DNA from: Gemmataceae bacterium
GTDB taxonomy: Bacteria > Planctomycetota > Planctomycetia > Gemmatales > Gemmataceae
Length of the DNA: 64,000 bases
Assembly (NCBI GenBank): GCA_019636445.1
Contig: JAHBXO010000005.1
Span: 124,001 to 188,000 of the forward strand
Direction of reading: 5' to 3'
A program made the position numbers and the translations under genes. How positions within the stretch are numbered: position 1 is the first letter of the stretch; each line of letters starts with the position of its first letter. Positions 52,100 to 59,289 of the stretch are shown piece after piece. The notes below the pieces were generated by a model. The model worked only from the letters and a program-made list of their open reading frames with translations, searched no databases and was not told where the DNA came from.

Positions 52100-52187
52100 G
52101 TGCGGAGCGCGGAGCGCGGAGTGAAAACCAAGAACGTAGCTGATTTGGTTTTCACTCCGCGCTCCGCACTCCGCACTCCGCACTCCT
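52100..52187. repeat. Heptad-structured inverted repeat with perfect 23-bp stem
   Basis: A stem of 23 bp (52109-52131 with 52145-52167) closes a 13-nt loop. The left side reads GTGCGGA then GCGCGGA twice; the right side continues as five 7-nt units (CACTCCG or CGCTCCG) to 52187. It begins 5 bp after the permease stop and ends 11 bp before the next start codon. Confidence 0.92.
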
Positions 52188-52198
52188 ACAATTCTTCC

Positions 52199-53260
52199 AT
52201 GACCTACGCGCAACCAAAGACCGTCCCCGTCACCGTACTCACTGGTTTCCTCGGTGCCGGGAAGACGACGCTGCTCAACCACATCCTCACCGCCAACCAC
52301 GGCAAGCGGATCGCCGTCATCGAGAACGAGTTCGGCGAGATCGGGGTCGACCAGGACCTCGTCATCGCGGCCGACGAGGAAATCTTCGAGATGGACAACG
52401 GTTGCGTCTGCTGCACCGTCCGCGGGGACCTCATCCGCATTCTTGGCAACCTGATGAAGCGCCGGGACCGGTTCGACGCCATCCTGCTCGAAACAACCGG
52501 GCTGGCGGATCCCGGTCCGGTCGCGCAAACGTTCTTCGCCGACGACGAGGTCCGCGCCGGCACGCGGCTCGACGGCATCGTCACGGTCGTCGACGCCAAA
52601 CACGCCGCCCAGCAGATCGGACGCTCAAAGGAAGTCACCGAGCAGATCGCCTTCGCCGATGTGATCCTGCTCAACAAGACCGACCTTGTATCACCCACGG
52701 AACTGGAAAAACTCGAACACCGCATCCATCACATCAACGCAGTCGCCAAGATCTACCGCACGACCCGCGGCGTCGTGGAGATGGACAAGATCCTGAACAT
52801 CGGCGGCTTCAACCTCGACCGCGTGCTGGAGTTCGAACCGGACTTTCTGAAGAGTGAAAGTCACGAAAAACACGAACACCACCATCACCACCACGAGCAC
52901 GGCGAACACTGCGGCACCGACTGCGGCCACGATCATCACCACGAGGCCGAACCGCGCCACGACGAGGCCGTCACGTCCGTCGGCCTCGTCGCGGAAGGGA
53001 ACCTGCAGATCAAGAAGTTCAACGATTGGATTTCGACATTGCTGCAGACGAAGGGCCAGGACTTGTACCGCATGAAAGGCATCCTGAGCATCAAGGGCGA
53101 TCCGAACCGGCACGTCTTCCAGGGCGTGCACATGCAATTGGATGCCCAGCCGAGCAAACCTTGGACTGTGGGCGAACCGCGATTGAACAAGCTCGTCTTC
53201 ATCGGCAAGAACCTCGACCGCGAGGCGCTGACGAACGGATTCAAGGCCTGTCTGGCGTAA
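52199..53260 (+). CDS. COG0523 (CobW/P47K) GTPase, metal chaperone
   Basis: A 353-residue G3E-family GTPase. Walker A GFLGAGKTT, the family metal motif CVCC in NGCVCCTVRGDL, EFGEIGVD, and NKTD for guanine specificity. Between the G domain and the C-terminal CobW_C domain (TSVGLVAEG to the end) is a long His-rich loop (SESHEKHEHHHHHHEHGEHC and following HDHHHEAEPRH), which would bind zinc or another transition metal. COG0523 proteins deliver metal to target proteins, often zinc under starvation. No Zur-like site is evident upstream. It is 5 bp from the WD40 gene. Confidence 0.95.
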   Translation: MTYAQPKTVPVTVLTGFLGAGKTTLLNHILTANHGKRIAVIENEFGEIGVDQDLVIAADEEIFEMDNGCVCCTVRGDLIRILGNLMKRRDRFDAILLETTGLADPGPVAQTFFADDEVRAGTRLDGIVTVVDAKHAAQQIGRSKEVTEQIAFADVILLNKTDLVSPTELEKLEHRIHHINAVAKIYRTTRGVVEMDKILNIGGFNLDRVLEFEPDFLKSESHEKHEHHHHHHEHGEHCGTDCGHDHHHEAEPRHDEAVTSVGLVAEGNLQIKKFNDWISTLLQTKGQDLYRMKGILSIKGDPNRHVFQGVHMQLDAQPSKPWTVGEPRLNKLVFIGKNLDREALTNGFKACLA

Positions 53261-53265
53261 CCATC

Positions 53266-54291
53266 ATGCCCCCAAAGCTCACCGAGAACCGCTTGCACCC
53301 GGCATGGGACTCTGCCGGTGCCGACCATGTCGTCGGCCTCGCATGGAGCCCGAACGGGCGGTTCGTCGCCGTCGCCGCGGTAAGCGGACCGGTCTTGGTA
53401 TTCGACGCGAAGTCGGGACAATCCGTTGCAACGCTCACCGGACATTCCTTCGGCACGATGGCGCTCGTCTGGAAGCCGACGGGCGAACTCCTCGCGACCG
53501 CCGGGCAGGACGGCAAACTCCGCATCTGGGATGCGACATTGTGGCAGGAACGGGCCGCGCTCGACGGCGGCGCGGCGTGGGTGGAGAAACTCGCGTTCAG
53601 CCCCGACGGACAATGGCTCGCGTCCGCCGCGGGCAAGCGTGTCCGCGTCTGGGATTCCGCCGGCGAGTTGGTCCGCGAGTTCTCCGACCATAAGTCCACC
53701 GTCAGCGACCTCGCCTGGCGCGGTTCGCTGCTCTCCGTCGCGTCCTACGGTGGCGTGCGATTGTACAACGTGACGACCGGCGAGACGCGATTGAATTTCG
53801 AATGGAAGGGCGCACCGCTCGCCACTGCCTGGTCGCCGAACGGCGCGATGCTCGCCCACGGCAACCAGGACGCGACGATCCACTTCTGGTACGCCGCCAA
53901 GCCGACGACGCCATTGCAGATGAGCGGTTTTTCCACGAAGGTGCGCGAACTGTCCTGGGACGCAACATCGCGATATCTTGCGTGCGGCGGCAGCCCCGCG
54001 GTGTGCGTGTGGGATTGCGGTGGCAAGGGGCCGGAAGGGTCGAAGCCGACACTGTTGAAAGGCCACGACGAACCGCTCTCGGCCGTCGCGTGGCAGCGTC
54101 GCGGATTCCTTGTCGCGTCCGGCTGTTCGCAAGGTCGCGTCAATCTCTGGCAACCGGCAAACAGGAAGGGGCCGCACGTCGGAGCCGTGTCGATCGCCGC
54201 TCCGGTGTCGGCGCTGGCGTGGTCGCCGGACGACAAATCGCTCGCTGTCGGCGGTGCGGACGGAGGGGTGCGGCTGCTCAGCGTCCGTTGA
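53266..54291 (+). CDS. WD40 repeat beta-propeller protein
   Basis: A 341-residue cytoplasmic protein with about seven WD40 repeats, e.g. VVGLAWSPNGRFVAVAAVSGPVLVFDAKSG, TGELLATAGQDGKLRIWD, KLAFSPDGQWLASAAGKRVRVWD and SALAWSPDDKSLAVGGADGGVRLLS. It starts 5 bp after the COG0523 GTPase and must be co-transcribed. WD40 genes next to COG0523 genes have been seen in other bacteria, so it may be the GTPase's partner or client platform. The 3' end overlaps the convergent Uma2-like gene by 14 bp. Confidence 0.92.
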   Translation: MPPKLTENRLHPAWDSAGADHVVGLAWSPNGRFVAVAAVSGPVLVFDAKSGQSVATLTGHSFGTMALVWKPTGELLATAGQDGKLRIWDATLWQERAALDGGAAWVEKLAFSPDGQWLASAAGKRVRVWDSAGELVREFSDHKSTVSDLAWRGSLLSVASYGGVRLYNVTTGETRLNFEWKGAPLATAWSPNGAMLAHGNQDATIHFWYAAKPTTPLQMSGFSTKVRELSWDATSRYLACGGSPAVCVWDCGGKGPEGSKPTLLKGHDEPLSAVAWQRRGFLVASGCSQGRVNLWQPANRKGPHVGAVSIAAPVSALAWSPDDKSLAVGGADGGVRLLSVR

Positions 54292-55039
54292 CGGCGTGAC
54301 CGTTGGCCGGTCCATTAGGCCGACCGCCCAACATGGCTCGGAGTCTCGCAACTTCCGCTTCTGCGGCCTCGGCCCGCTTCCGCTGCTCCTCGGCGTTCCG
54401 ACGCTGCTCCTCGGCGTTCCGACGCTGCTCCTCGGCGTTCCGACGCTGCTCCTCGGCGTATTCCGCGTCCGTCAGAATCCATGAACCGGTATCGGGATTC
54501 CAGAACCGCAGTTCCGGCCCACTGCGTTCCAGGTGTAAACCGAGGATTCGGCTTGGGAATCGACCATCTTTTTCCCGGATCGGCACAAAGGCGCCGTCGA
54601 CGAGCCGGTATCCTTGCAACGACGGATCGAGGTAGTCTTCATAAGCATCGAACAGGAAATACTCCTTCACCTTCCACTCGTCGCGGTAGCGATCGAACTT
54701 CTTGCCAAGATCGTTCTTCTTCGTGGTCTTCGACGTGATCTCGATCACGACCTCCGGCGCTTTGCCTTCTTCCCAAATCAGGTAGTTGGGCCGCTCGCCG
54801 TCCTTGCGGACCCCGCGGACGACGAACACGTCCGGCGCGAGGTGCCAACGCTTGTCACCGGGTCTGGAGAACACGAGCATGTCGCCCGAGACGTAAACCT
54901 TCGGATCGTTCGCGAAGTGGCGCTGGAGGGCGTTGATGACCTCGAACAGAATCCGGCGGTGCCATTCGGTTTCGGACATGGCGCGGAAATCCGTCGTGGG
55001 GTAGTCGTTCGACACGAAGGGATTGAATTTCTGGATCAT
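54278..55039 (-). CDS. Uma2 (DUF820) family PD-(D/E)XK nuclease-like protein with heptad-repeat tail
   Basis: A 253-residue protein. The DUF820 core (about 25-180) has HLAPDVFVVRGV and a VVIEITSKTTKKNDLGKKFDRY segment, the D...E-x-K-like active site of this restriction-endonuclease fold, then YFLFDAYEDYL. The C-terminal 55 residues contain AEEQRRN repeated three to four times, a coiled coil encoded by a 21-bp DNA repeat. Uma2-like genes are abundant in planctomycetes and cyanobacteria; their biological role is unsettled. The ATG at 55039 (MIQKFNPFVS) is the family start. Confidence 0.88.
   Translation of the reverse strand: MIQKFNPFVSNDYPTTDFRAMSETEWHRRILFEVINALQRHFANDPKVYVSGDMLVFSRPGDKRWHLAPDVFVVRGVRKDGERPNYLIWEEGKAPEVVIEITSKTTKKNDLGKKFDRYRDEWKVKEYFLFDAYEDYLDPSLQGYRLVDGAFVPIREKDGRFPSRILGLHLERSGPELRFWNPDTGSWILTDAEYAEEQRRNAEEQRRNAEEQRRNAEEQRKRAEAAEAEVARLRAMLGGRPNGPANGHAVNGR
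54381..54464. repeat. 21-bp tandem repeat, 3.7 copies, coding
   Basis: Exact 21-bp units at 54381-54401, 54402-54422 and 54423-54443, plus a partial fourth unit to 54464. It encodes the AEEQRRN heptads of the Uma2-like protein. Copy-number changes stay in frame, so only the coiled-coil length would vary. Confidence 0.92.
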
Positions 55040-55073
55040 GGTGACCTCGACTTCCGCCAGCTTACACGATCGG

Positions 55074-56231
55074 TCAGCAGCGTTCCACAAGCATCGCCAC
55101 GGCGTTGCCGCCGCCGAGGCAAAGCGCTGCCGCGCCGTAACGGAGGTTCCGGGCGCGCAGGGCGTGAACGAGCGTGACCAGCACACGCGCCCCGCTCGCG
55201 CCGATCGGGTGGCCGAGAGCGATCGCGCCGCCGTTCACGTTCACCTTCGCTTCGTCGAGTTTCAACTCCTTCGCGCAGCCGAGCATCTGCGACGCGAACG
55301 CTTCGTTCAGTTCAAACAGGTCGATCGCATCCAGTGAAACAACCGAAGCAAGCTTTCGCAGCGCAAAGACCGGGGCGAGGAAGATCTCCTTCGGGGCCAC
55401 TCCGCTGGTGGCGACAGCCACGATCTTCGCCAGCGGCTTCAGGCTGCGCTCGTTCACGGCCCGCTCGCTCGCGACCACGACGGCAGCAGCGCCGTCGGAG
55501 AGTTGCGAGGCGTTGCCGGCCGTCACCGTGCCGTCGGGCTGGAACGCGGGTTTCAGCTTCGCCAGACCCTCGGCCGTTGAATCAGTTCGGATCCCTTCGT
55601 CCTTCGCGACGATTGCCTTTGCTGCCTGAACGGGAACGATCTCGGAATCGAACGCACCCTTCGCCCAGGCGGCCGCGGCGCGCTGGTGGCTCTGCGCGGA
55701 GAAGCGATCCTGCTCGGATCGCGAGATCCCGCACGTCAAAGCCGTGTGTTCGGCGGCGTGGCCCATCGGCCAGTTCTCGAACGGGCACCAGAGGCCGTCG
55801 CGAACCAGCGCGTCCTGTGTCGTCTGGTCGCCGTACTTGTAGCCGCCGCGAACGTTCGGCAGCAGGAACGGCGCCCGGCTCATGCTCTCCATGCCGCCGG
55901 CGACAATGAGCTGCGCATCGCCGGCGCGGATGGCACGGTCCGCGAGCATCACGGCCTTCAGGCCGGAGCCGCAGACCATGTTCGTCGTGTGCGCATCGAT
56001 GGTATCCGGCAGCCCCGCCGCGAGCGCCGCCTGCCGCGCGGGGTTCTGCCCGCAGCCGGCCTGCACCACATGCCCCATCACGACTTCGTCGATTTCCCCC
56101 GGCGACACGTTGGCCCGAATCAAAGCTTCTCGCATTGCGAACGAGCCGAGCTTCGTGGCCGGGAACTCCGCGAGGCCGCCGAGGAACTTGCCGATTGGCG
56201 TGCGCACGGCCGACACGATGTACGAATTCAT
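55074..56231 (-). CDS. Acetyl-CoA acetyltransferase (thiolase)
   Basis: A 385-residue thiolase. The acyl-accepting Cys is in TTNMVCGSGLKAVM, the catalytic His is in GGAIALGHPIGASGAR and the second Cys is in AALCLGGGNAVAM. NEAFAS is also present. It condenses or cleaves acetoacetyl-CoA; whether its role is biosynthetic or degradative cannot be told. ATG 56231 (MNSYIVSAVRTPIGKF) is the family start; a GTG two codons upstream is possible. No other fatty-acid genes are adjacent. It is divergent from the ABC ATPase gene. Confidence 0.95.
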   Translation of the reverse strand: MNSYIVSAVRTPIGKFLGGLAEFPATKLGSFAMREALIRANVSPGEIDEVVMGHVVQAGCGQNPARQAALAAGLPDTIDAHTTNMVCGSGLKAVMLADRAIRAGDAQLIVAGGMESMSRAPFLLPNVRGGYKYGDQTTQDALVRDGLWCPFENWPMGHAAEHTALTCGISRSEQDRFSAQSHQRAAAAWAKGAFDSEIVPVQAAKAIVAKDEGIRTDSTAEGLAKLKPAFQPDGTVTAGNASQLSDGAAAVVVASERAVNERSLKPLAKIVAVATSGVAPKEIFLAPVFALRKLASVVSLDAIDLFELNEAFASQMLGCAKELKLDEAKVNVNGGAIALGHPIGASGARVLVTLVHALRARNLRYGAAALCLGGGNAVAMLVERC

Positions 56232-56319
56232 GGCCACCCCGACGGGAAAGGAAACGCCACTGGGCCTACACTGATTCTATCCCGGCCAACGCTCCGACTC
56301 CCGAGACGAATCCACCGGC

Positions 56320-57189
56320 ATGGCACTCCTCGTCACGGACGCCCTCACCAAGGACTACGGCCGATTCCGCGCCCTCGACGGCCTCAACCTGCGCATCGCC
56401 CCCGGCGAAGTCGTCGGCCTCCTCGGCCCCAACGGCTCCGGCAAATCGACCGCCCTCCGCATGATCCTCGGCTTCATGCGGCCCACCTCGGGCAAGGCCA
56501 CCGTCGCCGATTTCGACTGCTGGAGCCAGTCCGTCGAAGTCCGCAAGCGCGTCGCCTACCTTCCCGGCGAACTGCGGCTCTACGAGACGATGACCGGCCG
56601 GCAACTCGTCGCCTTCCTCGGCAAGCTCCGCGGGGAATCGCCCGGCACCGAAGTCGACCTCCTCGCCAAGCGACTCGACATCGACGTCGACAAACCGCTC
56701 GTGCAGATGTCCTCCGGCATGAAGCGCAAGATCGCCCTGCTCGCCGTACTCGTGCCGAAGGTGCCGTTGATCATCCTCGACGAGCCGACGAACACGCTCG
56801 ACCCGACGATGCGGGACGAACTGCTCGAACAGCTCCTGATCGCGAAGCGAGAGGGGAAGGCGGTGCTGTTCTCGTCGCACGTCCTGCAGGAAGTGGAAGC
56901 CGTCTGCGATCGCGTCATCATCCTGCGGAAGGGTGTCCTGGTGCACGAGCAGTGTATGACCGATCTCCGCGACGGCCGGCACGTCTCGGCGACGATCGTG
57001 GGACAGGTCCCCGCGCACGGGCCGGATGGCGGAGCGCTTTCGATCGACGGGCAGAAGCTGCAACTCGACTATCGCGGTCCGCTGCCGGTCTTGCTGGAGT
57101 GGCTGGCGAAACAGTCGCTCGCGAACTTGAAGATTGAGCCGTTGGGACTTTCGCCGATCTACCACAAATACCACGGCAACGGAGCGTGA
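56320..57189 (+). CDS. ABC-2 type transporter ATP-binding protein
   Basis: A 289-residue ATPase. Walker A GPNGSGKST, signature MSSGMKRKIAL (the SSGM variant of LSGGQ, usual in ABC-2 exporters), Walker B LIILDEPTNTLDP and switch His VLFSSHVLQEVE. The C-terminal 70 residues are a short regulatory domain ending GLSPIYHKYHGNGA. No permease follows; instead the gene is followed by a 1.2-kb repeat island, so any partner permease is elsewhere or was separated. The start ATG is 88 bp from the divergent thiolase start. Confidence 0.93.
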   Translation: MALLVTDALTKDYGRFRALDGLNLRIAPGEVVGLLGPNGSGKSTALRMILGFMRPTSGKATVADFDCWSQSVEVRKRVAYLPGELRLYETMTGRQLVAFLGKLRGESPGTEVDLLAKRLDIDVDKPLVQMSSGMKRKIALLAVLVPKVPLIILDEPTNTLDPTMRDELLEQLLIAKREGKAVLFSSHVLQEVEAVCDRVIILRKGVLVHEQCMTDLRDGRHVSATIVGQVPAHGPDGGALSIDGQKLQLDYRGPLPVLLEWLAKQSLANLKIEPLGLSPIYHKYHGNGA

Positions 57190-57202
57190 AGGGGAACCGG
57201 CC

Positions 57203-57264
57203 GAGTGGGTCCGCCGCTCCTGCGCCACCCTCCGGCGGACCCAAACTTATTGGCGGACCCACTC
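57203..57264. repeat. 13-bp perfect inverted repeat after the ABC ATPase gene
   Basis: Arms 57203-57215 and 57252-57264 are exactly complementary. An inner CGGCGGACCC (57233-57242) can also pair with the left arm, giving two alternative hairpins. It begins 13 bp after the ATPase stop. Confidence 0.8.
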
Positions 57265-57287
57265 TTGCGTTACCCGGCAACAACCTT

Positions 57288-57393
57288 TGTGCAGTCTCCT
57301 GAATCCGCAGGCGTCGCGACGATCCGGTTCGCGAAGTTCCCAAGAATGACTTGGCCACTTTGTGTAGTCTCCTGAATCCGCAGGCGTCGCGAC
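57288..57393. repeat. 33-bp direct repeat, two copies
   Basis: 57288-57320 and 57361-57393 are identical except for one base, 73 bp apart start to start. The spacing is CRISPR-like, but there are only two copies and no further array. Confidence 0.88.
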
Positions 57394-57427
57394 GGCGCAC
57401 TCTTGGCCCCGGTAGGGGCCGCGGGTT

Positions 57428-57585
57428 GTAGCCACGGGTGGAGCGAAGCGGAACCCGTGGGACTCGATCGGTGTCCACCGACCCCGGCAGGGGTCGCGGG
57501 AGCAAAGACCGTTCCTTCGCCCCATCCGGGGCGAGCGATCGCGTCCGCGTTTCCACGAGTTCCGCTTCGCTCCACCCGTGGCTAC
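57428..57585. repeat. 33-bp inverted repeat
   Basis: Arms 57428-57460 and 57553-57585 pair over 33 bp with one mismatch around a 92-nt loop. The loop contains its own small hairpin (CGCCCC/GGGGCG near 57518-57534). Confidence 0.9.
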
Positions 57586-57670
57586 ACACCGTTGCCCCAT
57601 TCGTGGCAAAAACCAAGAGAAGCCATGGTGGTTCCGACGATCTCCCGGCAATTGCCAAAGCTGAGCAAAC

Positions 57671-57744
57671 GCGAGCCGGGAGCGTCAGCTCCCGGTTTCT
57701 CGTTCACCTCCTCAGAAACCGGGGGCTGACGCCCACCGGCTCGC
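57671..57744. repeat. Imperfect inverted repeat of about 29 bp
   Basis: 57671-57699 pairs with 57715-57744 apart from a few mismatches in the centre. The left arm contains its own dyad (CCGGGAGC and GCTCCCGG). Confidence 0.75.
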
Positions 57745-57755
57745 CACAAATGGCG

Positions 57756-57820
57756 AACGGCGCGAAGTCAGTCCGCCGGTGTTCGTCCAAGTCCACGACC
57801 GGCGGACGGACGTCGCGCCG
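57756..57820. repeat. Hairpin repeat, copy A (65 bp)
   Basis: It differs from copy B (58160-58224) at two positions. Within each copy, two arms of about 22 bp pair (GGCGCGA... with ...TCGCGCC) around a 17-nt loop with one mismatch in B. Confidence 0.9.
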
Positions 57821-57872
57821 TGGGTAAGCGTCACATTTGTTGGAGAACAATGGTCGACACCATTGGCCATCT

Positions 57873-58094
57873 TCAGTCCGAAGGACTGGGAGTGCTCAGC
57901 CCAGGGCGAGCCGCTTCGGCGACGCCCTGGGTGCCCGACGAAACCGACGGCAGTCCGAAGGATTGCGACACGGGGTCTTCCGATCCGCGTTCTGACTCAG
58001 CCCTTCGGGCTGACCGTTTTTTTCCGACCGTACCCAGGGCGTCGTCGCAGAGCCTCCTCGCCCTGGGCTATGCACTCCCAGTCCTTCGGACTGA
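57873..58094. repeat. Long inverted repeat, 37-bp outer arms
   Basis: Arms 57873-57909 and 58058-58094 pair over 37 bp with two mismatches. Inside them a second pair (GACGCCCTGGGT near 57921 with ACCCAGGGCGTC near 58032) extends the stem, and the terminator-like hairpin 57997-58023 lies near its apex. Confidence 0.88.
57997..58023 (+). terminator. Terminator-like hairpin inside the repeat island
   Basis: Stem TCAGCCC/GGGCTGA (57997-58003 with 58007-58013), TTC loop, and seven T at 58017-58023. It has the exact form of a plus-strand intrinsic terminator but has no gene directly upstream. Confidence 0.75.
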
Positions 58095-58159
58095 CGGCAC
58101 GCGGACCGGATACGCTTCCGCCATCGTTCGAGCCACTCACCGGCTCGCCACGATTGAAG

Positions 58160-58224
58160 AACGGCGCGACGTCAGTCCGCCGGTGTTCGTCCAGGTCCAC
58201 GACCGGCGGACGGACGTCGCGCCG
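58160..58224. repeat. Hairpin repeat, copy B (65 bp)
   Basis: It is in the same orientation as copy A (57756-57820) and 404 bp from it, with two differences. Together the copies flank the long inverted repeat like the direct ends of an element. Confidence 0.9.
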
Positions 58225-58328
58225 TTCGCCAGTATCAATTCGTTTCGTGCAGCGTCGGAGATGCATTTTGCTCGGATGTCCAATGGTGTACCATTGCCCG
58301 AACTCCTGCCGTTGATGCAACATAATAT

Positions 58329-58358
58329 TTGTGAAGGAAAATCGGCGACTGGTATGAT
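58329..58358 (+). promoter_or_regulatory. Candidate promoter of the ankyrin gene
   Basis: TTGTGA (58329-58334) and TATGAT (58353-58358) with an 18-bp spacer, about 49 bp before the start codon. GGAGG at 58395-58399 gives a strong ribosome binding site 7 nt before the ATG. Confidence 0.4.
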
Positions 58359-58406
58359 GCGATCGGCAATTTGGTATTACATTTGTTCGGTACCGGAGGT
58401 AGGGGT

Positions 58407-59228
58407 ATGCGAATCGTGATCTCCGGACCGGCAGCTGCATTCGACGGCGACACACAAACGGAGATCACGGATCCTGCGGTCCTCCGCCGGCTCGCTGGCC
58501 TTGTGGTCCCGGACGCGAACTGCGCGGACTACCTTTACGCCCCGGAGTTCGACGAACTCGACCTTACTGGCGGTCGGATCGAGACAGCCTACCGCTCACC
58601 CGGTGATCTCCGGGTTTTGACCGAGTACCTCACCCCGCGGGCCTTGTCGGCCGAGGAGTTGGCCATCTTGGTTGAGTACACCGAGGGCCAGTGGTCGGAC
58701 GGTGCCGGGGAGAGTGGCCTCGAAGTCACGATCGAAGGACAATGTATCCAGATCGGTTTCGCCCCGTTCCCCTCTGGCCAGGGGGTGGAAGTTGAGCAAC
58801 TTAGCGAAGACCCGCACCCACAGCCGCGATTCCGCCGGCTCTTCGCAGCCGCCCGCAGCGGCGACCTATCGGCACTGCGGGCGGCGATCGCGGCAGGCGA
58901 GGACCTGGATTGCAGGAAGGGTGGGATGACAGCGCTCAAGTGGGCGATCTCTTACGGCCACGCTGAGGCCGCACTTCTCCTCATCGAGAGCGGGGCGGAC
59001 GCCGTTGCCGAGGACGTGTTCGGGGATACCGTTCTAGTGAGTTGCGCAGCGAGTCGGGACCTGTCTGATGAGTCCGCGGCCCGTGTCGCGGAGCAGCTGG
59101 TACAACGTGGTGTGACGGCGGAGGTCAAACCGCATCAACTGGAGCAGGCCTTGGACATCGCGATTCAGCGGGGCAAGGTGCAATTGGCCAAGGTGCTTAG
59201 CAAGGCCGGGTCGAACGGCGGGGCATGA
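58407..59228 (+). CDS. Ankyrin-repeat protein
   Basis: A 273-residue cytoplasmic protein starting MRIVISGPAAAF behind a perfect GGAGG. The N-terminal 145 residues have no recognised domain. The C-terminal part (about 147-270) has ankyrin repeats: RLFAAARSGDLSALRAAIAAGEDLD, GGMTALKWAISYGHAEAALLLIESGADA, and a final LDIAIQRGKVQLAKVLSKAG. Ankyrin repeats mediate protein binding. It is isolated behind a repeat island with no related neighbour, consistent with recent insertion or an orphan immunity-type gene, but neither is shown. Confidence 0.82.
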   Translation: MRIVISGPAAAFDGDTQTEITDPAVLRRLAGLVVPDANCADYLYAPEFDELDLTGGRIETAYRSPGDLRVLTEYLTPRALSAEELAILVEYTEGQWSDGAGESGLEVTIEGQCIQIGFAPFPSGQGVEVEQLSEDPHPQPRFRRLFAAARSGDLSALRAAIAAGEDLDCRKGGMTALKWAISYGHAEAALLLIESGADAVAEDVFGDTVLVSCAASRDLSDESAARVAEQLVQRGVTAEVKPHQLEQALDIAIQRGKVQLAKVLSKAGSNGGA

Positions 59229-59289
59229 TTAGTTTCTAGGAATTCAATCTCTCCGCTGCCCCGCCGATTTCTGAACGTATCCGTCCCCC

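Larger units (their letters stand above)
57190..58406. other. Gene-free island of nested inverted and direct repeats
   Basis: About 1.2 kb without a supported gene. It is made of paired repeats: 57203-57264, 57288-57393, 57428-57585, 57671-57744, the near-identical hairpins 57756-57820 and 58160-58224, the long pair 57873-58094 and a central terminator. Open frames here are short, differ between strands and are rich in Arg/Pro/Gly. The last 180 bp (58225-58406) are more AT-rich and hold the ankyrin gene promoter. The island may be a non-autonomous element cluster or a structured RNA locus. Confidence 0.75.

Noticed and set aside
57288..57393. Possible mini CRISPR (33-bp repeat with 40-bp spacer)
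   Set aside because: Only two copies, the repeat is not regularly continued and no cas gene is present.
57403..58455. Several short ORFs in the repeat island
   Set aside because: They translate repeat DNA in both strands with similar Arg/Pro-rich peptides and have no ribosome binding sites or domains.
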